A DNA stretch of 64,000 nt from positions 5,518,001 to 5,582,000 of the forward strand of contig OX442323.1 in the NCBI GenBank assembly GCA_949358305.1, given 5' to 3'. The translations under genes were made by a program, and so were the position numbers. Source of the DNA: Strigamia acuminata. Lineage: Eukaryota > Arthropoda > Chilopoda > Geophilomorpha > Linotaeniidae. Numbering within the stretch: position 1 is the first letter of the stretch; each line of letters begins with the position of its first letter. Positions 58,501-64,000 of this stretch are shown here, piece after piece. The notes under the pieces are model-generated. The model made no database searches. It was not told where the DNA came from and was given only the letters and a program-made list of their open reading frames with translations.

Positions 58501-61500
58501 CATAACAAATTACTGTTGGTCACGCGGATCCTGGCATAAAAAAAACGGATCTAAATGTCTCACACTCCCCAGAGTGAGTCAGCAATCATCCGTCATGACC
58601 ATCACCTGTGACAGGTACGAGCTAACCCTATTTCCAGATTGAGGCGAGCTTGACACGGCGCCATCTCGGGTTGAATATTACATCCTCCATTTCGTTTTTC
58701 GCCACACAGGCAGCAAACTGTTCGTCTCTCTCGCACTGACCTCTGTACTTTATTTTAATAAGATCTCCCGGCCTCTTATGACGGAAAAGGAAGCTGTCAA
58801 ATGATTTCCTGGCGCCAGGAGATAGGATGTAGTCGTCATGGCAACGACTTAGCTCAGCCCGGATCGCCAAGCAACGAGAAGCTGTGGCGCCTTGTTGGAA
58901 ACGTTTAGAAGGAAATACTAAATATGAGAAGAGCCAAATTTAATTTTAAAACTTTAATCCAGTTGTCATTTCCGCATCATTTGCAATGATGAGTTGGGAA
59001 AATCTCCGAACGAGTCGTTTCAAAAAGCCATCCACGAATTGATTTCCTTTCCCCCGACAGATTAAAACACACAAAAAAATAAACACTGAACACAAGAAAC
59101 GTTAATTAAAGAGCACTGCCCACAATTGAACGATTGAAATACATTTAATTTATTTTTTTGAGTTATGTAATAAAGAGAAGAAATAAAAGAAAGAGGAAAA
59201 AGTTGTCAAGACGAAAACGAGATTTCCTTTTCTATGCTGATTGTCCACGGCTTGCAGCTATTGCTTAGCCTCGTGTCCACTTATGTGTCAGCTGTCAGAA
59301 AACTGCTTGACACTTTTCCTCTCAACTCTGACTTGGAAAGCCCTCTCATATACGCAAGCGACAACTGCAATTTAGTTCCAGCTGAGTAGCGCGCTCAAAT
59401 CAATGTGAGGAAGAGTCAACGGCCCGGTCATTCAAACCTAAATAGTCAAAAGGTCTTTCCAATAGAAATTTCTCCTGTACAGACGGCATATAACTGTTTG
59501 AAAACGACCTACCAAACTCGGCAAACGTCCCACAGTTTAAAGTTCACAAACCGCAAATTCCAAATCAATATGTAAAATCAATCCACACAAAAATCCCAAA
59601 AAAATCAAAAATAAATCCAAAAAAATAATTCCAAAAATAAACCAAACACCACATTAATTATTTGAGAACCTAATCCAACTACACATTGTCCCATCATGAC
59701 ACATTTCCTGCTACAGAATAATCCCACATCCCGTTGTAAATCTTAGCAAACAGATTAAAACCGTGTCGAGTAACAATCTAAAGATGCCATTTTGAATTTT
59801 CCGGTCGATTTAGTGGATTTGAGAAAGTTTATTCGCACACGATACAGTACGACACGATCAAGTTAACGGAAGTTAACGCTACGAGTCTCGAGATTGCATG
59901 TCAACTCATACGGAATTTGTGTTGGATCAAAGGTGACAAATTAAAATACTCGCTACTAAAATTAAAATTAAAACTATTTGTATCCACGTTAAGTGAATGG
60001 CATGTAATTTGAGACGCAGTACGTCTCTTTTCATTTGTGAGGCCTGGGATGCAGGGGAGCGGGATGAGATGTGTAGACGGGCGCAAAAGAAGGAGGAGGA
60101 GCACCTTTGGCTTTAGTGGCGACACCCTGATTGTGACCGTACTGTCAAACAGCTTTTAAGGGTCATACATAAAACATGGTCACAATTTGAGGCCGCACCG
60201 AACCTCGCGTCGCCTCCACCTCACCTCGCCTCTCTTTAGCTCGTCCATTTGTCTGGCTTATGCGAGGAGCAGCAGGGGTCAGTGAAAACCCTGGGAAAAA
60301 CTGGCTCCATATACCTGGGGAGGGGGTGGACAATTGCCATATACCCTCATCACACCTGAGCCTCTCTTACGAGCCGCCGCGAATAATTCCTCAGTCGTTG
60401 GCTTGGAATTCGATTAGCTTTAAAAGCTCTTTCCTCGCACACACAGGCCTCGAGAGAGAGAACACGTACCTTCCTCCTCCCTTGTGATTGCACCAAAAGA
60501 AGAATCAATAACGATGCCACCATCACTAACGAACTTAATGTGATGTAACGACCCCCTTCACATCCCATGCACACAGTCGCATTGCAAAGCCGACTTTCAA
60601 GACTTCACACACCCACGCACTAAAGAAAAAGAAGAAAAATTTACAACTACTTACAATTTTCACTAAACAACACGATTCGTTCACCGACTGCGTGCAATCT
60701 GCAATTTTTACCCATTTTAATTCGCTTTTCCTTTTCAATTTGTGTTTTTTTTTTGTTTTCCATTATCAAAAAGCTCATTAGCATCCTTTTATCGTGTCCA
60801 CTGGCCACTGGCGACTTAGTCAACACAGGAAGTGCTCGCCAGTGGGAAAATAATTACACATTCCTTCCGGAACGGCAGAAATCCCTCAAAGGTCATCGAT
60901 TGCGCGCCTAATGAATTAATAAATCATCGACTCGTAGACACACGCGGCAAAATAAAATCAAAATATCGCGAGCATTTGATCCGACGCTGCATCCATCGCG
61001 CACCGACTCTCAACGTCAGATTATTATCATTGATCTGTTGCCATTTTGATGCAAACTCATGAATATACGCGGAGCTTTTCGCGAGCGATAAACACCGCGC
61101 ATTTCTTGTTTATTGCCGAACTCATCTCTCATTATTTGCTCGCATCTGCCTCGCATTTGCATATAAATAAACTCGCATCTGCACAATACTTCAATATTTC
61201 CCCCGAAACCCTTACATTTTCTCCTTCCCTCATCTTTCTCCTTCTTTACACCGAAAAAAACTCGACAAGTCTGTCGCTGCCTCCTCTTCTTATTCCCCTT
61301 TCTCGATGATCAGATTCCATAAGCCCAGATGAGTGATGCTGCGAGCTCTAGTGTCGCTCGATGGCGCTAAGCCTAGAAACGACCATATTTGCAGCTGAAG
61401 TATGGCAAGAACATGCATTTCTTATTCCCCTCCTCACACGTATATTCTATGCTTACCTATGCATCCCCAAGCCCCTTCAAAACCAAAGGTATATGCACAA

Positions 61501-61988
61501 AAAAATAAAATAAAATAAAATAAAATCCTCAACAAGTCGTTGGCGCTTTAAGCCTTTTTCTCCTTCTACCAAACTCAACAAAATATGCAAAAATAAAAAG
61601 AAAGAATAAATAATTACTTTTCAGGTCGAAACTGCCGGGTTTATAATGCTGGATGAGAATGGTACTATCCCTTGTCAGTGCCAACTCGGTGTCGGTGAGC
61701 GTGATGTCGGAACAGTTATTGTCGACACTGGACGACGACGACGAAGGCGTGTCGGATAAGCCGGCGCCATGGCGCTCTAGCTCGGGCTGATACGAGCGCT
61801 CCAAAGTGCGCGAATACTGGTGCGGGGTTAGCAAGTGTGGGCGGGAGTGTTGGCGAGGGGACAGCGAGTCGACACACCCTTTTCCTGAGAGGTCCGCGCC
61901 GTTCACGCAGTTATGCGCCCCGGTCTTGGCAGCAGCAGAAGCAACAAGCTCGCGGTCCTGTAGCGAAGGGGTTGCGCCACTTTTCTTT
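27739..61988 (-). CDS. Ten-a: Teneurin (Ten-a-like), 25 coding exons visible
   Basis: Teneurins are large type II membrane proteins that act as synaptic partner-matching and adhesion receptors, binding each other and latrophilin-type GPCRs. Exon phases agree across all 24 junctions and the chain gives 3043 residues plus stop without a frame break. Domain order: Ser-rich cytoplasmic part with [12 protein letters not shown] and VPPRN motifs; membrane segment after CSWKC; a 430-residue Ser/Thr/Asn-rich linker with furin-type sites; eight EGF repeats; Ig-like and TTR-like region; NHL propeller; YD-repeat shell; ABD and TCAP-like C-terminus. The CSWKCTA motif, also found in vertebrate teneurins, and GRIKVVAG...PLHCP favour Ten-a; Drosophila Ten-m has a different membrane exon. 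Paralogue assignment is about 65 percent sure, family membership near certain. The first exon of the long form is not in the window. Confidence 0.95.
28653..30261 (-). CDS. Ten-a: Teneurin exon 24: YD shell and Rhs-core-like end
   Basis: 1609 nt, phase 0-1. Many YD repeats and the core motifs [29 protein letters not shown] and YDPALGQW. Compositionally GC-rich, so the opposite strand shows a 489-codon open frame that I do not accept. Confidence 0.97.
30329..30637 (-). CDS. Ten-a: Teneurin exon 23: YD repeats
   Basis: 309 nt, phase 0-0. [48 protein letters not shown]. Confidence 0.96.
30704..30843 (-). CDS. Ten-a: Teneurin exon 22
   Basis: 140 nt, phase 1-0. [12 protein letters not shown] matches the NRFEWRYF region of the YD shell. 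Confidence 0.92.
30907..32080 (-). CDS. Ten-a: Teneurin exon 21: NHL end and YD shell start
   Basis: 1174 nt, phase 0-1. [20 protein letters not shown], the [11 protein letters not shown] cysteine cluster, then [20 protein letters not shown] and the first YD repeats. Confidence 0.97.
32142..32299 (-). CDS. Ten-a: Teneurin exon 20: NHL propeller
   Basis: 158 nt, phase 1-0. [20 protein letters not shown] and [14 protein letters not shown]. Confidence 0.95.
32363..32598 (-). CDS. Ten-a: Teneurin exon 19: NHL propeller
   Basis: 236 nt, phase 2-1. [20 protein letters not shown] and [20 protein letters not shown]. Confidence 0.96.
32666..32915 (-). CDS. Ten-a: Teneurin exon 18: NHL propeller start
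   Basis: 250 nt, phase 1-2. [40 protein letters not shown]. First blade of the NHL beta-propeller. Confidence 0.96.
32983..33123 (-). CDS. Ten-a: Teneurin exon 17
   Basis: 141 nt, phase 1-1. [20 protein letters not shown] and HHRYNFHEG match the family closely. Confidence 0.95.
33181..33725 (-). CDS. Ten-a: Teneurin exon 16: TTR and FN-plug region
   Basis: 545 nt, phase 2-1. [54 protein letters not shown] and [18 protein letters not shown] are all diagnostic. Confidence 0.97.
33797..33913 (-). CDS. Ten-a: Teneurin exon 15: TTR-like domain
   Basis: 117 nt, phase 2-2. [20 protein letters not shown] and [11 protein letters not shown] match VIRGRVV and GFTLTRDDGW of the family. Confidence 0.95.
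34216..34242 (-). CDS. Ten-a: Teneurin exon 14: 27-nt micro-exon, probably alternative
   Basis: Between TGCGCAG and ACGAG|GTGAGT, phase 2-2. Inserts VFWNFFNT plus junction residues into [10 protein letters not shown]. Reading frame is kept with or without it. Inclusion creates an N-x-S site. Confidence 0.75.
34480..34687 (-). CDS. Ten-a: Teneurin exon 13: Cys-rich spacer and TTR-like start
   Basis: 208 nt, phase 1-2. [12 protein letters not shown], then [19 protein letters not shown], strongly conserved across teneurins. Confidence 0.95.
34748..34897 (-). CDS. Ten-a: Teneurin exon 12: EGF repeat 8
   Basis: 150 nt, phase 1-1. [12 protein letters not shown] and [14 protein letters not shown] form EGF 8 with the longer middle loop typical of teneurins; ends NRDNDN. 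Confidence 0.93.
34955..35140 (-). CDS. Ten-a: Teneurin exon 11: EGF repeats 6 and 7
   Basis: 186 nt, phase 1-1. [11 protein letters not shown] and [11 protein letters not shown] start two complete EGF repeats. Confidence 0.95.
35195..35404 (-). CDS. Ten-a: Teneurin exon 10: EGF repeats 4 and 5
   Basis: 210 nt, phase 1-1. EGF 5 also lacks its third cysteine (GHGRYDLEK), the second unpaired-cysteine repeat used for covalent dimers in the family. Confidence 0.95.
35845..36039 (-). CDS. Ten-a: Teneurin exon 9: EGF repeats 2 and 3
   Basis: 195 nt, phase 1-1. In EGF 2 the third cysteine is replaced by tyrosine (GNGEYLNG), leaving one unpaired cysteine, as in the dimerising EGF 2 of known teneurins. 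Confidence 0.95.
36385..36483 (-). CDS. Ten-a: Teneurin exon 8: EGF repeat 1
   Basis: 99 nt, phase 1-1. Six-cysteine EGF ([11 protein letters not shown]...[12 protein letters not shown]). Confidence 0.95.
36762..36780. repeat. (CT)n microsatellite in teneurin intron
   Basis: Simple dinucleotide run in the intron after EGF repeat 1 (transcript orientation: upstream of that exon). A TTTC run lies near 37148. Confidence 0.85.
37388..37499 (-). CDS. Ten-a: Teneurin exon 7: pre-EGF domain, part 2
   Basis: 112 nt, phase 0-1. [20 protein letters not shown] corresponds to the conserved GHWFVSLYNDDG stretch of Drosophila teneurin. Confidence 0.93.
37566..37843 (-). CDS. Ten-a: Teneurin exon 6: pre-EGF domain, part 1
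   Basis: 278 nt, phase 1-0. [34 protein letters not shown] and THTQYDF all match the conserved juxtamembrane ectodomain of teneurins. It ends RSKRSSK, a second furin-type site (R-x-K-R). Confidence 0.95.
38175..39464 (-). CDS. Ten-a: Teneurin exon 5: long extracellular linker
   Basis: 1290 nt, phase 1-1. It is dominated by Ser, Thr, Asn and acidic residues with many N-x-S/T sites, so probably heavily glycosylated. A KKNKR|S furin-type site lies about 80 residues into the exon and would release the ectodomain. A small Cys cluster (CLCSCPCS) sits mid-exon. The segment is longer than the equivalent in other teneurins that I know. Confidence 0.9.
40203..40399 (-). CDS. Ten-a: Teneurin exon 4: transmembrane segment
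   Basis: 197 nt, phase 2-1, from TTTTTTAG to GCAG|GTAAAA. The basic stretch [14 protein letters not shown] precedes a hydrophobic run [20 protein letters not shown], a single membrane span. Positive charges on the N-terminal side fit the cytoplasmic N-terminus of a type II protein. Confidence 0.93.
40400..43635. other. Teneurin intron, no nested gene supported
   Basis: Contains pyrimidine- and purine-rich low-complexity runs (about 41680-41720, 42230-42320, 42470-42530, 42900-42950, 43400-43440). A 127-codon plus-strand frame at 40745-41128 has no early ATG and no recognised domain. The GC-rich stretch 41320-41570 carries RFX-type motifs. Confidence 0.6.
41326..41563. promoter_or_regulatory. 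Two RFX X-box-like motifs in teneurin intron
   Basis: GTTGCCAAGGGTGAC (41326-41340) and ATCGCCATGGTAAC (41550-41563) both fit RYYNYY-N(1-3)-RRNRAC. They lie in a locally GC-rich block about 2.2 kb downstream (in transcript direction) of the short-isoform first exon. Confidence 0.4.
43636..43697 (-). CDS. Ten-a: Alternative first exon of teneurin (short cytoplasmic isoform)
   Basis: On the minus strand a CpG-rich leader runs into GCGATG and 20 codons plus two bases ([20 protein letters not shown]) ending GCATT|GTGAGTA. It ends in phase 2, exactly what the membrane exon at 40203-40399 needs, giving Leu at the junction. Skipping the three upstream cytoplasmic exons, the protein would have 2846 residues with a tail of only about 50 residues before the membrane. 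The splice is predicted, not proven. Confidence 0.65.
43698..44350 (-). promoter_or_regulatory. CpG-rich internal promoter region of teneurin
   Basis: The stretch is far richer in CG dinucleotides and GC than the surrounding intron. A TATTTA sequence near 43843 lies about 145 nt before the ATG. It would drive the short isoform. A 200-codon plus-strand frame lies across it; I read this as a by-product of the base composition. Confidence 0.5.
43822..46147. other. Teneurin intron between alternative first exon and exon 3
   Basis: No exon supported apart from the promoter-like block noted at 43698-44350; the remainder is AT-rich with no coding signal. Confidence 0.5.
46148..46238 (-). CDS. Ten-a: Teneurin exon 3: short cytoplasmic exon
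   Basis: 91 nt between TTTTGCAG and GATAG|GTAAGA, phase 1-2. Encodes [18 protein letters not shown] and [10 protein letters not shown]. The TLK-type end resembles the corresponding Drosophila teneurin segment. Too short to be seen as an ORF. Confidence 0.85.
46239..50298. other. Teneurin intron, about 4.1 kb
   Basis: Mostly unique AT-rich DNA. A CT microsatellite lies at about 48071-48103. A minus-strand TATATAAAG at 47970-47978 is followed about 30 nt later by ACTCACTG, a possible cryptic core promoter (weak). No exon with matching phase was found. Confidence 0.5.
50299..50490 (-). CDS. Ten-a: Teneurin exon 2: cytoplasmic VPPRN and LVRTPSG motifs
   Basis: 192 nt from TCTCGCAG to CCGCAG|GTGAGC, phase 1-1. 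Encodes [11 protein letters not shown] and [20 protein letters not shown], highly similar to the insect teneurin cytoplasmic domain (VPPRNPTM, LVRTPSGNVYIPSG). The Pro-rich part is a probable SH3-adaptor site. Confidence 0.92.
50491..61617. other. Teneurin intron, about 11 kb
   Basis: AT-rich with scattered poly(A), (TAATAA)n and purine runs. No coding exon with teneurin similarity is visible. GC-richer islands lie at about 56340-56470, 57120-57200, 58550-58880 and 60180-60480; these are candidates for enhancers or promoters. Confidence 0.5.
58832..58875. promoter_or_regulatory. Paired RFX X-box-like motifs
   Basis: GTCGTCATGGCAAC (58832-58845) and ATCGCCAAGCAAC (58863-58875), 17 nt apart, both fit the X-box consensus with short spacers. 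The surrounding island is GC-rich for this intron. Confidence 0.4.
61618..61988 (-). CDS. Ten-a: Teneurin exon 1 of those visible: cytoplasmic, Ser-rich
   Basis: Acceptor ATAGGCAG, donor GAAA|AGTAAT with the GT at 61616-61617. Opens in phase 2, so an upstream exon is required. Encodes a Ser/His/Leu-rich stretch with a poly-Ser run and [18 protein letters not shown], then GSFDLK. Probably the N-terminal cytoplasmic region. Confidence 0.75.
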
Positions 61989-63004
61989 CTGCCTATATAA
62001 AGAGAGGGCAAGGGGTGAGCCATGTGCAAAAGCAAGTGCATTACAAGCAAGGATTACGTGGGAAATGAGCAACATAAAACAAAAGCTTATCAAAGCAAAG
62101 AAACATATATTTTTTTTCTTTTTAAAATAAATAAATAAAAATTAAATAAAATAAAATAATAAGCTCGAGCATAAACAAATTGTAAACTGCGATAAAACAC
62201 TGAGGGCTTAAGCCTTGAATTAATGCAGATGGAGTTTTATAGCAACGTGATAAAGACGGTGGAGTGTGGCCACGTCGCGCGTCCAGCGACGCAAATTAAC
62301 CGCAAGAGTTGGTTCGGGCAAAACTAGTGGCGGAATACGTGCCAAAGCAAAGTTTGAGTTGCGGGAGAGATGGGAAGTGGTCATCGTGTTTGCAAGCCCC
62401 CCTTTTCTTATTAAAGTGGCCACGTTTTAATTAATTCCCAACCTCTTCATACAGAAACACCTTTAATTAAAACCAACGAGGTGTTTCGCGATAAACTTCT
62501 CTCTTTCATCCATCCCCCCCAAGAGAAAACCAACTATTAAAAAAAACTTCCAAACACTCAATCCACAAGACCTTTAAAAAGATTTTCTAAAATAAAAAAT
62601 AAAAAAAAATAAAAATGATTTATGTATTTTTATTTTCTTTTCTAGAGGGAATCCGGACAGGTGAAATGGGAGTTGAGTGTGGTCGTGCAACTCTTCTCTT
62701 GGTTTCGCCATTCTGTTGGTGTCGGTGTATTAGTTGAGTGCCTTTGTCTTTTGTAGCTCGAAACAGCGAGTGAACTCGAAGCCCACCATTGACAGGGAAG
62801 CAATCAGCCCTAGCCCACAGAGATCGCTTTCTCTTCAACTTCTTTTGTGACGGTGATTTCCATTTCCATAGTTCGCCCGCACCAATTCCATTTCTCCTTC
62901 TATCTTTGCTCGTTCAGATGGCACTTTAACAGCTTCCCATTGCACTGCACAAATATCATCTAAGTTGCAACTTTAAAGGCGACGTCCAAACAAAAATATG
63001 CACC
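61989..63004. other. Upstream teneurin intron, no exon recognised
   Basis: AT-rich with poly(A)-type runs near 62105 and 62585. A minus-strand frame at 62620-62838 is Arg/Lys-rich, has no family I know and no convincing splice signals. Confidence 0.5.
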
Positions 63005-63307
63005 CAGGGCCGGACTTAGGTGTTACAGGGCCCCTAAAGCAAAAATTTTTAAAAAAATCTAAAAAATACAACCCCTGGCAAATAGTATCGAATACTTTTT
63101 TCCCAGCACTCGTCTTCTCACTTCGGCTGGCCATAACTAAGAAAAAAAAAGTGATGGCAATAAACCGTTGAGAAATTTAGAAACTACACTTTATTTGGAA
63201 TAAAACAGCGTTTTGAGATGAGACAATATCTTTTTGTTGGATTTTTTTCCGGCAGCCTAGGGACCCTAAGCAACTGTTTATTTGGCTTATATGAAAGTCC
63301 GGCCCTG
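63005..63307. mobile_element. hAT-like MITE, 303 bp
   Basis: Terminal inverted repeats CAGGGCCGGACTT at both ends (63005-63017 and complement ending 63307). The flanking 8-mers TATGCACC and AACGCACC match at six of eight positions, consistent with an aged 8-bp duplication. Interior AT-rich, non-coding. Ends of CAGGG type and 8-bp duplications are typical of hAT elements. Confidence 0.7.
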
Positions 63308-64000
63308 AACGCACCCAATGGATTAATTTCTTTGCTGGGAATAGATCGAGATCGATGTTTCCAAGGCCGACTTTCTTTAATTAAGAGGTAAAAACCGTCT
63401 CTTCCGCCTTTCTTTCGACTTTCCGTCATGAATTGAACGCATCTACTGTGAAAAGTCCTTGAAAAAGTGCATCAACAAGAGATTTTTCACCAGCCAGTCG
63501 TTTTATTTTAAATAGTAACTCATTTTTCTGCTCATTTCTTTCAACCTTCAGGTCTGGCCAACAACCTCTGTATCTGGTTCAGCACAAATTTGCTGATAAG
63601 GAGGATTTTTTTTCCATCCCTTCTTCTTTCCTCTTCTCTTCTCCTTTCCTTCTTTTTCTTTTACTGTAATCTCACACTCGTCATTCCATTCCTTTAACCG
63701 AACTCAAAATCGTACTCGACATTTTTTATTACTTCAACGCACGAAAATACTTTTGGATGTGGTTCAAATAAGAAACTCGGGTTTGATCCTTCATTTAATT
63801 AAAACCACTTCCTCCATTACTGAGCCTTTGTTGCCAAAAGAAAAGAAAAGCCAACTTTTATTTCTTCTTAACCCCACAACTCCTCCTCCTCAATTCAAGG
63901 CCAAAAAATAAGCCAAATTAAAATAAATAAAATACAATCAAACATCCATTTAAAAGTGATATACCAAAGAAAATGTGCCAATATTTGACATAAACCGGTG
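63308..64000. other. No feature seen at window end
   Basis: Unique AT-rich DNA with pyrimidine runs near 63620-63660. No exon supported. Confidence 0.5.

Overview
Organism. The window is nuclear DNA of an arthropod, almost certainly an insect. It is AT-rich, genes are split by GT-AG introns, the 3' half of the largest gene has many introns of only about 45-70 nt flanked by TTAATT-type runs, and mobile and satellite DNA is abundant. The small introns and the TTAA-type and hAT-type MITEs resemble a Tribolium-like beetle, but that is inference and the species is not determinable by eye.

Layout. (1) 1-10157, plus strand: most of a Ty3/Gypsy LTR retrotransposon, with the C-terminal part of gag, a pol reached by -1 frameshifting at a duplicated slippery heptamer, a structured spacer, and a third, GC-rich gene of 921 codons plus stop that appears to be joined by splicing to a 30-codon leader exon. 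A polypurine tract and a roughly 1.0 kb 3' LTR follow. The 5' LTR lies outside the window. (2) 10158-20700: a repeat-dominated tract with tRNA-like repeats in two opposed orientations, minisatellites, a 1.43 kb foldback element built of nested palindromes, a TTAA-flanked piggyBac-like MITE, and a palindromic array of 60-bp units. Only weak candidate exons are visible. (3) 20719-22721, minus strand: pieces of an exportin-4 (XPO4) gene with internal losses and a frameshift, interrupted by minisatellites that multiply a splice-acceptor segment. (4) 22887-26524, minus strand: a ZNFX1-like SF1 helicase with a complete helicase core, a motif III one residue short, and only the start of the usual zinc-finger array. 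(5) 27380-61988, minus strand: a teneurin gene. I could place 25 consecutive coding exons whose phases agree throughout (9133 nt, 3043 residues plus stop). Order: cytoplasmic domain, one transmembrane segment, a very long Ser/Thr-rich linker, 8 EGF repeats, Ig-like/TTR region, NHL propeller, YD-repeat shell, C-terminal ABD/TCAP region. The CSWKCTA-type membrane exon points to the Ten-a paralogue more than Ten-m. An extra CpG-rich first exon inside the gene (43636-43697) is in phase with the membrane exon and would give a short-cytoplasmic-tail isoform of 2846 residues. The first exon of the long form lies beyond 64000 or in sequence I could not recognise.

How the parts relate. Teneurin, the ZNFX1-like gene and the XPO4 pieces lie in tandem on the minus strand. 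The retroelement and satellite block lie downstream of all three. The XPO4 remnant and the truncated ZNFX1-like gene sit where satellites have grown, which suggests a breakpoint or decay zone between intact host genes and repeat-rich DNA (inference).
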